NCBI GenBank assembly: GCA_015680685.1
Contig: MNCI01038201.1
Coordinates: 119,531-183,530, forward strand
Reading direction: 5' to 3'
Origin: Gnetum montanum
Taxonomy: Eukaryota; Streptophyta; Gnetopsida; Gnetales; Gnetaceae
Length of the DNA stretch: 64,000 nucleotides
Shown here: positions 1 through 11,269 of the stretch, one piece after another
Position numbering within the stretch: the stretch's first letter is position 1
How the letters are laid out: each line of letters begins with the position of its first letter
Program-made: the position numbers and the translations under genes
The notes under the pieces: generated by a model
What the model was told of the DNA's origin: nothing
The model's database searches: none
Seen by the model: only the letters and a program-made list of their open reading frames with translations

Positions 1-2640
1 CAATCACAATGAGGATAAGTGCCTAGACCAACACCAAGGCTTAAGGTCACTTCACTCAAGCCTACCTAGACATCATTAGGTCCTAAGAAATTCAATGATC
101 GGGTCTTCAAAAGATCAACTTTGGGGAATTTCTAGAAAAAGCTCTATAAGATGTCAAGACTCAGCTACAAACATCTCCCATATGGCTAGAAATCACATCC
201 AGTGGGGAATGGTACATGGAAGAGACATATCTCTTCTAGAGTAGTCGAAGGCCAAGGCCCATTGTCAAAATCAAGAATATTCAAGTGTCCTACTTGGTAG
301 AAGCTATCACACAAGCACTTGGGTTACTTGATATCAAAACACAGCTAGAAGAACTATCCACAAAAGGTAATTTTGAGGCCAAGAAAAAGTGGACCTAGTG
401 ATGCTATGGGGTTGACCATAAGAATTATGGTGCACTCACACCAGCAAAGCAAATTTATTTCAAAATCATGGCCTATCACCTCAATTTGATGGTGAGGCCA
501 AGAAAGGTAACCACCTTCTCCTCTCAAGCATGCATTGCTCTAAGCAAGAAATTTTTTGTCAACCTTCCATAACTAATCTACTTAGAGATTGAGAAGTGCT
601 TCAAGGGAAATGAATGTGAAAGAAAGACACTACCCTTCCCATTCCTCATCCAAAAAATTTACAAAAGGAAAGGCATCATTTGCTACTCCAATGACACCAT
701 CAGGCATGCTCCTTTGGCCTCATGATTAGAAACCATGAAAGATAAAACACCAGAAATGACCTAAGAATCACCCACTCAGGAAACAACACTAGAGGCTTGC
801 ACAACCATTGAATGTCTATGCAAAATCTAAGAATAGCTCTTAAGTGAACAAGAGCAACATGTAGGAACAAGTGGCATAGATCCGTCTATGTATTGACCAA
901 CGATGAGTCACCTTAATGAGGTGGCTTGAACAGTTAGCCAAATGGAGAGGGATGGTCCAATTTTCTCTATCCAATGAACATAACTACCTACAAGGTCAAA
1001 TCCCAATGCTTAGGAGGTTACGGTGTCATTATCACAATACCATTTATTCCTAGAAATCTCTAGAAATTCTACCACTTTCTTAGTGTGGTTAGAGGAAGGA
1101 AAAGGGGCAACTATCTTGGTGATGCAACATCAAGGGTAGGAAACAGTGGCTAAAGTGGTTGCTAACTATGTTGCTGAAGCATTAAATGCACCCACAGTAT
1201 TCGTACCAAATGTATCTGCACTTTAAGATGTATAGATGTCCATAGGCATGGTCAATGGGAAGTTAAATGTAGCCTAGCATAAAAAGTTTCTAGAATGATT
1301 AGTGGAAACTAGTAATCAACTTCAAACAGATTTGAACTTCTAGAAGACATCACTGTGATCCAGTCAAAGCTACTAAATGCAAGGGGTAGATGCATTATTC
1401 TAGAGGGGCAACTTAAAATAGCTCAAGAATGAAATCAATGCTTGGCCACTCGCAGATCCTGTGATCTTCAGCCCAACAATAATAATAGATGAAGCTTTCA
1501 AATAGCTTCAAGAAAAATTCCAAAAGACTAACGAGGAAGTAGTTACAACTATCTTCATCTAGTCCATAGTTGAAGCTAGGATGTATTCAATACAAAAGGA
1601 CTTGAACTAGATGTGCCAAGAGAATGAAACCCTAACTGCATAGAATTATTGCCTATGAAATGTTGATGCTAAAAAGGACCAAATGTAGGAATTTATTCAC
1701 CAACAGCAAGAGCATCTTGCTAGGGTGAATATTGAACTGAGAAAATTGACTACAGAAAATTAAAATCTATCAATGGAAAAAGTACGCACCTTGCAACAAA
1801 TGTCTACCATTGAAATTGTCACCTAGAAAAATGAGGCCCTCAAATTTGAAAAAGTGAAGAATCACTATAGAGAGCATATTGGCTTACAAAAGAAAACTAA
1901 TGAGAAACACATTCAAATGGTGAAGTTGAAACTGAACAAAGCCCTCTAGCAACTCCAACAACGAAGAGATGTGGTAACCCATCATTGATGGGATCGACAC
2001 CTATAACAAAGTAGAAATCTACCTAAAGGAGTTGCAAATTGAAGAAATGATAGAATATATGGAATTGGTCAATCTCTAATATGCAAACCTGGTAATGTTG
2101 ACTACCGAATGGCCACAATTAGAGTTGAAAAAGCAAGTGGCTAGCTTGTATCTATTGTATGAGACTAAGTTAAATCATCACAAAGACACCAAGAAAAATC
2201 TTGAAACTACAAACACTAAACTTGAAGTTATTAGAGCATGGTTCAAAGATCAAAGATCAATCATTGAGAACCTAGCCAAAGAGCTAAAAGACACAGTCAA
2301 GGTGTTTGACATTGAACACAAATAGTTCACTGTCTGGTTCAACAATGCTAAGGGGCTATTTCCAGAAATCCTATATTCCTAGGATGTCCCCATTCCAACC
2401 CACATTGATGAAGCTAAATGGATGATGCATGATCTTAGGAGTAAGGAGGATAAAATAAAAGCATTGCTAGATGCTTTCCAGCTCCTGCCTAAAGTTGCAG
2501 CAATAGCAGGATAGTCGCAACCACCTCAACCACTACCCATGCATGAAGCTGGTAAAGGTCCCTTGGAGCCTCAGGAATGACCACCACTTGGGACCATCTG
2601 ATCTTCTCCAATAGTTTCATAACATCAAGGAACATGCTAT
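1..2640 (+). pseudogene. ORF2 of element E, decayed (plant-transposon domain plus coiled coil)
   Basis: This is the most complete uninterrupted copy of the lineage's second ORF, although it has many stops. The first third (about 170-720) matches the start of ORF2 in element C: a GEWYMEETYLF-like patch, then a VKIKNIQVSYLVEAI stretch near 270-320, then TLPFPFLIQKIYKRKGI near 630-680. This pattern resembles the putative plant transposon protein domain (Pfam Transposase_32), recognised from memory. From about 1300 to 2330 the translation is a long heptad-rich coiled coil, open without stops at 2095-2325 (76 codons). The tail (2500-2580) is rich in Pro and Gln. Most stops are TAG where relatives have CAG. 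Its function is unknown; being the last ORF before the LTR, it occupies the env-like position of Athila elements, but I see no clear membrane segment or signal peptide. Confidence 0.7.
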
Positions 2641-2834
2641 CCAATTTTGAAGAGTTGTATCATAGTGTTCAATTTTTTGTCCAAAACACCTTCATTTTTT
2701 GTAATGTGTTGATCCGTATATCTGGGCACTTCATTTTTTGTTAAGTTAATCAGTTTTTTTTGTTTAAAGAAAATTAGTCAATAATCTCATACCTTCCCAA
2801 TTTTGTAAAAGAAATCAAGACAAGTTTTCACTTA

Positions 2835-2846
2835 GTCATGAGGGTA
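2835..2846 (+). other. Polypurine tract of element E
   Basis: GTCATGAGGGTA directly precedes the LTR start TGATGAG. The other elements have GTCGTGGGGGTA (C), GTTGTGGGGGTA (D) and TTCGTGGGGATA (A) in the same place, so this is the plus-strand priming site. Confidence 0.75.
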
Positions 2847-3746
2847 TGATGAGTTAAGGCCTCATCGATGCAACCTTATTAACTAGGCCTCATCAACGAG
2901 GCCTAGTCAATGCATCTTACCATGCATAAACAAGGCCACATCGACAAAGTGTTGGTTTTTAGCTATAAATACATGCCTATAGCTACTTGTATGGCAATAA
3001 GAGATTGTAATTGTAGTGAAGCTCTTGTAGTTTTTCCATTTAAAAGTTAGAATTTTCCCCCCAAGTGCCCATAGCAAGAATCATTGAGTGTATAGATCTT
3101 TATTCCAGCATTGTTGTACCTAAGCATGACAATGTGTGTGGCAGTAAAGATAAAAATTCTGATAAACCTTGCAGCACTTTGGATAGATTAGCTATTTTAT
3201 TTATGCATTTAATGTTTTCAATTATTTAATAGATTTTTTCAATTAGTTATTAAATATTTTTCAGTTATTATGTTAACGAAGCAATGAAGCTAGATAGATT
3301 ACACACATAAGTATGACTGCCTCAAGCATAACACATATTTGCTTGGTAATCCCAACAGCGTTATTGCTTGGTACACCCAGTAGCATTGTGCTTAGTCGCC
3401 CAGTAGTGGATACATGGGTTCAGGATGTGTACAAAAAGTGGGATTAGATGCTTATGTTAGGAATAGTTAAATGCTATTTAATTAGTTAATTTAGACTAGT
3501 TAATCCAATTCTTTTTATCTACATTTTGAACACAAAATGATAAAAATTGGATGCCTCAATTACACTTAATCATACCAATGTACATTACAAGTGTAATTGA
3601 GAAGACAACAATTGACCTGAAGGCAAGATTCACTTCTTAAAGGACTAGTGCACCAAAAATGATAAAGTCTACAAAATTCAACCAGATCATGCATGAACAC
3701 TTTGTGAGTCGTATGGTCGGCCATAGGGGTACCTTGCCTCTCATCA
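2847..3746 (+). repeat. 3' LTR of element E (900 bp)
   Basis: The LTR runs from TGATGAG to CTCATCA, a 7-bp terminal inverted repeat. U3 holds several GGCC-centred boxes, such as GGCCTCATCGATG and GGCCTCATCAACGAGGCC. A TATA box (CTATAAATA) lies at 2963-2971. Near 3340-3420 is the lineage's repeated block with units of the type CTTGGTAATCCCAGTAGTG. It aligns end to end with both LTRs of element A. Confidence 0.88.
2963..2971 (+). promoter_or_regulatory. TATA box in LTR of element E
   Basis: CTATAAATA about 115 bases into the LTR, after the GGCC palindromes, at the same position as in the LTRs of A, B, C and D. R should begin about 30 bases downstream. Confidence 0.65.
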
Positions 3747-4063
3747 ATAAGCAAGTTCATCAATTTATTTTCTTGAATGAGAATAAAGAAGATAGTTAAA
3801 AATACATAAATAAGTATTTTACAAAATTGTACTTGTGCTTATTTTATATGTTATTAATTATTAACTTATTCTTAGTATATATAGCTAACTCTTAATTATC
3901 AACTTTTTAGAGAGCATACACAATGCATTTATACTAGAGAAGGAAGATAAATATAAACATGACTGATAAACTATATATTAAGGAGTTTACTAAATAGTTT
4001 TAAAATAGGGTAAGTGATTCTTTAATACAAATAGTATTTAAATAAATTTTATGACTTATAATG

Positions 4064-4089
4064 ATTATTATTATTATTATTATTATTAC
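4064..4089. repeat. (ATT)n microsatellite
   Basis: About eight uninterrupted ATT units inside the CACTA remnant. Confidence 0.9.
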
Positions 4090-4125
4090 TTAGATACCTA
4101 ATAAAGAGTTATCTAATAATTTATG

Positions 4126-4680
4126 TCATGTATTTGAATAATTAAGATTACTAGCTTTAGGTCCTAAATGGATTACAATCCACCATATTGCATACTTAGT
4201 GAATTGATACAAGTTTGATATATGTGAAAGAAGATTATATAGATGTATACAAAATACATGAGTTTCTATTATTTGAAACATATCTTGTATTATAAGTGAA
4301 AAAAGATGAAAATCTAGCTCACATTGATATTGTCGACTATGACACTTCAAAAGATGTTTTTATCATATTCTTCAAATCAAATATGATAATACTATATTTT
4401 TAATAGGAATGGATTGACCTTAATACTAATAGATTTGCATTAACAAATGATTATATAAACTTTACATTGGTAAACATGACCAAGTTAATGAGATTAAATT
4501 AAGCATACTATATTTACTAATCAGGCTAAATAAGTATTTTATGTTCAATATCCACATAATAAGGATTATCACATTCTAGTTCAAGGTAAAATAAGGGATT
4601 TCTTTAAAGAATTTTTAAAAAATTGATAAAATAAAAGGAAAAAAGACTAATTTATTTAAAAGGTTCTCTTCAATTCATCA
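4126..4680 (+). pseudogene. DUF4216-type domain of a CACTA transposase gene, decayed
   Basis: Translated with two frame changes, the segment follows the order of the DUF4216 domain that sits C-terminal to Tnp2 transposase in plant CACTA elements. It begins with ALGPKWITIHHIAYLVN (4152-4202), then YKFDICER, a CIQNT-VS stretch equivalent to the usual TQNSGV, then EWIDLNTNRFALTNDYINFT (the usual DWVD...FTLV region), and ends with NQAK-VFYVQYPHNKDYHIL near 4525-4580. In-frame TGA and TAG codons replace likely CGA and CAG. It is not translatable as it stands. Family knowledge is from memory. Confidence 0.72.
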
Positions 4681-5404
4681 TAACTAGAGTTTAGAAATAG
4701 ATAAACTAAAGATGATGATATTTCTTAGATTCATGAAAATGAAGAATCAATATATATGGATGAAGAAAAAATATAGGGTTTTATTAAATATCATTCATGG
4801 TTTACTGAATTTTATGTTTTATTTTTATTCTTTATAATGCACAATCATTATTCTAAATACTTATTTTAAAGATTAAACACTTTTTAAAGTTTCTTTTAAT
4901 ATAAATAGCAATGTAACCTTTACTGTCTTCACCAAATCTACATTACATAAATTAAGTAGAGGTAATATGTATTTTTTATGATATTCCTTAATTATTAGTA
5001 TTATATTTGATATTTATGTATTTTTTAAAATTACATGAAATTTTTACTATTTGATATTAAACTAATTTGCTAATGCATAATTATGTAAATAAGCTCTCAA
5101 GATATACATGTAGATATTCTATGTAGATATTTTTGATACATGGGCATAACATGAGGATATTATTAATACTTCAATATTGTGAAAGTAATAGCATGAGGTC
5201 TTAAACTAAAATAATTTTAAGGTAAGAAATATTTAAAAACATTTAATTTTTATAATAATATAGTCTTCTTGAATATTATTTAAAGTTGTATGATTCTAAT
5301 TATTATTTACTAATTTTAAGTAGATCACTCATCCTTTGAAGATCTAGATGATTTGGACAATCAATTAAGCTTTAGTAATAGTTCCTTATCTATGGAATCA
5401 TAAC

Positions 5405-6343
5405 TAATGAGTTGTGTTAAGTTGGCTATGTCGATGGGGCCTCACCGACGTGGCCTCATTGACTAGGCTTCATTGATGAAGCCTAGTTGATGCATCTTAT
5501 CATGTGTTGATGAGGCCCCATCGACACAGTGTCATGTGTTGGCTATAAATACATGCTTGTAGCTGCATTTATGGTGATAAGTAAATTGTAGTTGCAATAG
5601 AGCTCTTGCATTTTTTCCACTCAAAAGTTAGAAATTTTTTCCCCAAGTGCCCACAACAAGAGTCATTGAGTATACAGATCTTTATTTGAGCATTGTTGTA
5701 CCTAAGCACAATAGTGTGTGTGGCAATAAAGATGAGCTTTCTAATAAACCTTGCAGCACTTTGGAAAGATTAGCTATTTCATTTATGCATTCAATGTTTT
5801 TAGTTATTTGTTAAATATTTTCAATTATTTTGTAAATATTTTCTAGCAATTAAGTTAATGAAGTAATTAAGCTAGATAGATTAAATACATAAGTACGACC
5901 ACTTCAAGCATAACATGTATTCACTTGGTAATCCCAACAATGTTATCACTTGGTAGGTCCAGTAGCATAGTGCTTGGTCACCTAGTAGTGGATACATGGG
6001 TTCAGGACATGTACAGAAAGTGGGAATGGATGCTTATGTTAGGATTAGTTAAATTCTAGTTCATTAATTAATTTAGATTAGTTAATCAAAATCTTTTTAT
6101 CTAAAATTTGAGCACCAAACTATAAAACATAAAATGATAAAAATTGGATGCCTCAATTACACTTAACCATACCAATGAACATCATAAGTATAGTTGGAAA
6201 GACAATGATTAACCTTAAGGCTAGATTCACTTCCTAAAAAACTAGTGCACTAGAAACAATAAAGTCCACAAAATTTGACTGAATTGCATGTGAAAGCTTT
6301 GTGATTTGTATGATTGGGTATAGGGGTAGCTCACTGCTCATCA
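5405..6343 (+). repeat. 5' LTR of element A (939 bp)
   Basis: Begins TAATGAG (originally TGATGAG) and ends CTCATCA. U3 carries stacked GGCC boxes at about 5432-5535, including TGATGAGGCCCCATCGAC. A TATA box CTATAAATA lies at 5543-5551, and the conserved CTTGGTAATCCCA / CCAGTAGCATAGTG repeat block at about 5930-6000. Confidence 0.93.
5543..5551 (+). promoter_or_regulatory. TATA box, 5' LTR of element A
   Basis: CTATAAATA immediately after the GGCC palindromes; this is the presumed start of the genomic transcript. The same palindrome-plus-TATA arrangement recurs inside the element at 14146-14229. Confidence 0.65.
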
Positions 6344-6363
6344 TTGGCATCATTTTTGGGAAC
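6344..6363 (+). other. Primer-binding site of element A (tRNA-Asp type)
   Basis: TTGGCATCATTTTTGGGAAC directly follows the LTR. It corresponds to TTGGCGCCGTTGCCGGGG, the complement of the 3' end of plant tRNA-Asp, with most differences being G-to-A or C-to-T. tRNA-Asp priming is typical of Athila elements. Confidence 0.7.
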
Positions 6364-6486
6364 TTTGTTTGTGGAACATGTGCTATTTAGGTTTAAGTGA
6401 ATACCATTAATATCATTGTACCAACCTCAAGGTCAATATCATTCCCACTATAAAAGCACACTAACAATTTTGTTTTGTTTTGTAAA

Positions 6487-8960
6487 ATGTCTTCTTCTCA
6501 CAAGCACAAAGATACCAAACCACCAATCCCACAAGAGTGCAAGGTGGTATACACTCATCCAAACATGTTTGTGCCAAATTTCACCATCATCCTACATTAG
6601 GATGAATAGAAGCAACGATGTGATATGGAGGGCAACATTGTCTCACCCACCAATAGATCTATGTCTAGGATGTTGTTCAAGATCCTTAAGAAGCTGGGCA
6701 TAGCAGATCTTCATGAAGAATATGTTGTGGATGGATATGACACTCGAAACTACTATCCAATTGAAACACAATGTAAATGAGATCAATGTCAAGAGAAAAT
6801 TCATGAATCCTCAAAGGGAAAACATTACACCAATCCCTTATTCCTACTAAATTATGATGACATTGAGGATCCTCCTATTGAAGTTTCTCAACATGAAGAT
6901 TATCCAACCCCTGCTACTGATAGCAAGGGTGTGAACCTAACCCTACATTCCACTATTCATGAATTGGGTTCAAGAAAGAGTGATAGCCAAGGTAGGGACT
7001 CCAGTAAGCATCACAATAAAGGATCTAAGGATGGTAATCGTAATAAGTGTAAGAGTGGTGGTAGCGGTCCACCTTCCTCTTCATCCAATTCCAAACATTC
7101 CTCTTCATCTAATGATTCTAATGAAAGCTTGCATCAAAACAATCGTGATGAAGGTGATCACCAAGAGAATAATGACCATGAAGGCCACCAAAATTGAAGG
7201 GGTGGCCAAAACCATCATTGGCATCATTGATTCAATGATGATGATGATGAACCTCTATTGGTGACTCGAAGTATGCTCAACATTGTGGATGCATTGAAAA
7301 TCCCAACTAGGCATATGAAGCATAGTCGGATCAAGTGCCTAGATGTGAATAATATCCCAAGATTTGAGGGGGATACAAATCTGATCCACAAACACATCTA
7401 TAAGCTTTCCAAGATGCATGTGCTTTATAGAACATAGAGAGTGAGTGGCAAAAACTTAGGCTTTTCCCAAGGATACTTATTAAGGAAGCTAAAAGTTGGT
7501 ACTGGTCCTTAGAGCTGGAATCTATCCATAGATGGAGTACCATATTAGAGCTATTTACTGACAAATATCAAACGTACTCTAAAGTGTCTAATCTAAGAAG
7601 GAAAATCAAAGGCTGGAAACAAGGAGCATATAAACCCTTGGATGCCATCATGGGCTGCTACTATTCACTCTTACATTGATGCCCTAGCCATGATTATTCT
7701 CAGAGAAAACAAATTCACCACATCATAGATGGGCTTAGAGTCAAAACAGTCTAAACTAAGAGCCCATCATATCCAAAGGCTAATTGAGTAGGTAGAAAAA
7801 GAAGAAGATAAGCTACAAAAGAGGGAAAGTATTGAAGAGTATAATAGGAACCCTTCCATCAAAAAATGAAGTTTGATTTTGTGATGAGAAAGAATCATCA
7901 CTTGATGAATTGGTGAACAGAAAGACCTTTCCTATTCAAAAATCTATTTCTAACATTTTGGCCAAGGCTAATAAGTTATGGGACTCTATGCATGAAAATT
8001 TTCAAACTACTTTAAAGATTACTGAAGAATTCAAATAGCAAGATAGTGATCGTAATCGCAGGAGGTGAAAAGAAGTTGAACGTTTCTACCAAAGAGGTAA
8101 GGGCAAAGCTGCTACAGTAGAGGCAGTTGTGGAGTCTAACTTTGATGATGAAACTAAATATGAAATCTATCAATATGAACATCCAAAGGGATGTTTTCCT
8201 ATGGTGTCACACTTACAAGATTCTAGAATGTATGCATTAAATCCTAGGCAAGCTCCTAGAAGATTGGTTTACCCTCAAGGTAGCCCAAGGTAGTTCCACC
8301 AACAACAATAATCTTACTACCCTATCCAACTAGAACTCCTCCACAACCTTATAAATAATACTAATAGTGGTACCAATAATAATCATGGGGAATGCCACCG
8401 CCAAGGTAGTAGTACCCTTATAGGCAACCAGATGCATATGGGTACTATGTTTAGCAGCTCGTCTCCTCTAGAAGTTTTGCAAGTCATACATCATTCCAGC
8501 ATCACTATTACCCTCCATAGTATCATCAAACACATTTGCCATCTACTTACGGAAAAAACCCATATCCATATCCTTATCATCCTCCACATCCCTCTACACC
8601 TACACCTCCACCTTTGACCCAATTACCTCTTACTCTGTTTATGTAGGGTGAAATTCCTCCATAGACAAAACAACAAAATGCTACAAGGGTTGTACACTCA
8701 CAACTGATTTTTCAACCAAGTGGTATGGATAATTTATCAAGGAAATGACCTTTCTTCTTTCCCAATAGTCCTCTCCAACCCTCACAACCTACTTTAGCTA
8801 ATCATCCTACATCTCTAGCACTCTTATCCTCTACATCAAATACCTTTGAGTGCCCTTCAAACCAAGTTCTACCAAGGATCCACACTATAATGCTAATTCA
8901 TGTTGTTTCTAACTAGATCAAGGTTTGCAATCTTCCTATGAAAAGATCTTACTTGATATA
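6487..8960 (+). pseudogene. gag of element A, decayed
   Basis: The start ATGTCTTCTTCTCACAAG is shared with D (47511) and resembles the starts in B and C. Recognisable parts in order: an N-terminal GIADLHEEYVVDGYDT patch near 6700; a Ser/Asn/His-rich low-complexity segment (6931-7197); the capsid-like region with RIKCLDVNNIPRFEGDTN near 7330 and a SWYWSLELESIHRWST-like patch near 7500 (Retrotrans_gag-like); and a decayed zinc knuckle YEIYQYEHPKGCFP near 8160, where both N-terminal cysteines have become tyrosine. The C-terminal third is Gln/Pro/Tyr-rich. Many TAG stops replace CAG. Confidence 0.75.
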
Positions 8961-8979
8961 TCCACTCATCTATCTACAA

Positions 8980-9560
8980 ATTGCTAGACAAGAGCCATGC
9001 AAAGCTCTTCTTAACTTTCGTTCCACATTTAACCTCATCTCCCATGACATGTACAAGGCCTGGAATGTACCACCTCTCTAGAATAGCAACATTCAACTAG
9101 AATTAGTATATCAACTGATTACTATTACTTTGGGATTAGTAGTGAACATTGTGATCACAGTTTGTGGGTAGTCCTATCTTGTTGATTTTTTGGTGATCAA
9201 GATGGACAATTGCAAGAATGACTTCCCCATCATCATCAGAAGGGATTGATTAAGCATGGTCAATGCAAGAATGGGTATAGGAACCTATCTTTAGAAATAT
9301 GTAAGGAAAATGAGCTAGGAAAGATTGAGAAGAAGCATATTCCATGCATCACATACAATGATAATAGGTGCATTTTCATGCAAAAGATTTGGTCCATCAA
9401 GAGCACATACATTAAGGCATGCAATTAGTGTGTGCAAGAGATCAATGTTCAAAAGTGTCTGTATGCAACAGCCACAAAGTAGGAGAGGACCCAATGACTA
9501 ATAGCTAATTCAAATAGTAGCATAATATGCATGGAACCAACTGAGATTTTAACTTATGCA
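8980..9560 (+). pseudogene. Aspartic protease region of element A, decayed
   Basis: CKALLNFRSTFNLISHDMYK at about 8998-9057 is the protease active-site region. Element B keeps LLDFGSKVNLI at the same place, so the catalytic Asp here has become Asn and the Gly an Arg. The stretch continues with a DFPIIIRRD-like patch (elsewhere EFPIIMGRAW) near 9220, and with PCITYNDNRC near 9350, which matches C at 38700. Confidence 0.7.
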
Positions 9561-9834
9561 TATGTTGAAGGCATGGACAAAATTTGATAAGTCCATTTCC
9601 AACTCTCTAATGAAGATGATTATAACTATTGGAAATATTTGGAGATCCATGATCACTTCAAGCAGGGGTCCTTAAAACTAAAAACTTTACCAACTAAAAT
9701 GGAGTAGAAATTTTTAAGGAATGGTAAATCCATCATCATTAATGTCAAACTTTCTCTTGAGCAAAAAGAAAAGTTGTTGAAAGTAATGAATGAATGATTA
9801 ATAGCCTTTTCTTGATCATATCTAGTGCTAACAA

Positions 9835-10770
9835 GAATCAATCCAAGGATATGCTAGCATCGCATCTACACTGACCTAGCCATGAAGCCTAGAAGACAAT
9901 CGTAGAGGTGGCTAAACCCAAAATTGAAGTAAATCATTAAGGAGGGGATAGAACAACTCCTCATGGCATGGTTTATCTATCCAATTACAGATAGTGAGTG
10001 GGTTAAACCGCTCTTAATAGTACCAAAGAAGGATGAAAAATGGTAGGTTTCTATCAACTTCAGGCTGTTGAATATGGCAACATTTAAATATCACTTTCCT
10101 TTGTCATTTGAAGATCAAGTGTTAGACACCATATCCAAGAATTGTTATTATAGCCTTTTAGATGGTTATAGTGGGTATAACCAAATCTAGATTACACCAA
10201 AAGACTAGGCCAAATAACATGCGCAAGTCCCTGGGGAACTTTTGCATATTGTAAGATGCCATTTGGTTTGTGCAATTCCCCTACAACATTTCAATGCTTA
10301 GTTCTTAGTATCTTTCAATAGTAAATTGATAGTGATGTTGAAGTATTCATAGATGAATTTTCCACCTATGGAGCTACCTTTGAGCAAGCCTTGGGCCAAC
10401 TTGAGCAAGTATTGAAGATATGTATTGAAACAAACCTATGGCTTAATTGGAAAAAGAGTGATCTCATAGTCCAAGAAGGCATTGTGCTAGAGCACTGAAT
10501 TTCACAAAAAAGGATTGAGGTAGATCCAGAAAAGATAAGGGTCATCCAGGGAATAACATGCAAACTAGAGACCATTAAAGATGTTCGGTCATTCCTTGGA
10601 CACACTAGGTACTATCAATGATTTATTGAGAATTTTTCTAAGACCACAAAATCGTTAGTAGAGCTTACAAAGAAAGATGCACCTTTTATGTCGACCAAGG
10701 AATGTGAACATGTGTTCCAAAAATTAAATGAGAAACTTGTAGAAACATCAATCCTATAAGAACTAGACTA
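9835..10770 (+). pseudogene. Reverse transcriptase of element A, decayed
   Basis: RT palm landmarks are readable: SEWVKPLLIVPKKDEKW (about 9995-10045), YYSLLDGYSGYNQI (about 10145-10190), and VFIDEFST at about 10343-10366 where relatives have VFLDDFSTYG. The second catalytic Asp is therefore Glu. The connection region EVDPEKIRVIQ and FLGHTRYYQ follows. Many TAG stops and frame changes. It converts genomic RNA to cDNA in an active relative. Confidence 0.85.
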
Positions 10771-11140
10771 GTCTAGACCCCTCCATATCATGATAGATGC
10801 ATCTAACTATGCTTTGGAAGTAGTGCTCATGCAAATGGATGATAAAAAACATCCATATTATATCCACTACATGAGTCAAAGCATTGTGGGAGCACAGTTA
10901 AATTACACCACCACAAAGAAAAAGTTAATGGTAGTGTTGTATTCTCTAGAAAAGTTCAGGCACTATGTGCTTGGTTACAAAGTATTTATGCATACGAATC
11001 ATAGTGCAATTTGCTTCCTCATGAATAAGCCAACGTTGAGCTCTTGTGGCATATCGTGGCTTGTGATCTTGCAGGAATTTGATCTCATTATGGTAGATTG
11101 AAAAGGGGCCGAGAATGTGGTCATTAACCACCTCTCTCAC
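10771..11140 (+). pseudogene. RNase H of element A with lost catalytic residues
   Basis: The longest open stretch is 10790-11101. IDASNYALEVVLMQMDDKKH keeps the first Asp. The TEKELMA motif reads TKKKLMV (Glu lost), THTDHSAI reads MHTNHSAI (Asp to Asn), and ADHLSRL reads INHLSHL (Asp to Asn). Three of four catalytic acids have therefore gone, in the direction expected of cytosine deamination. Confidence 0.85.
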
Positions 11141-11269
11141 TTAAGATGGAATAATAAAGAGGAGGAGACCCCACTCTTTGATTAGTTTCCAAATGAGCTC
11201 TTCTTTACAGGAGCAATAAGTAAACAAACACCTAAAAAAACAACATGGTATAATGACATCCTCACATAT

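Larger units (their letters stand above)
1..3746 (+). mobile_element. Element E: 3' end of an Athila/Tat-like Ty3/gypsy retrotransposon (partial)
   Basis: Only the end of this element lies in the window: a decayed ORF2, a polypurine tract and the 3' LTR. It is assigned to the same family as element A because its LTR and ORF2 align with A along their lengths (for example the coiled-coil segment at 2095-2325 and A's at 15590-15790). Its gag and pol would lie upstream of base 1. The five bases after the LTR, ATAAG at 3747-3751, should be its target-site duplication, but the partner copy is outside the window. It abuts CACTA sequence on the right, so it probably inserted into that element. Confidence 0.85.
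3747..5404 (+). mobile_element. CACTA (En/Spm) transposon remnant, left part
   Basis: AT-rich DNA between LTR elements E and A. The middle encodes a recognisable CACTA domain (next entry); the rest is too decayed to read. No CACTA terminal repeat is visible, so the ends are lost, or lie beyond E or A. The sequence resumes after element A at 17264, because A carries a perfect ATAAC duplication and the following DNA again looks CACTA-derived. A TTA/ATT microsatellite lies at 4064-4089. Confidence 0.6.

Noticed and set aside
2095-2325. 76-codon coiled-coil frame as an independent gene
   Set aside because: It aligns with ORF2 of elements A and C and is bounded by decayed stops of the same frame.
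6931-7197. Ser/Asn/His-rich open frame as a possible small protein
   Set aside because: It is the low-complexity part of gag in element A, matched by the Ser/Arg-rich segment in D.
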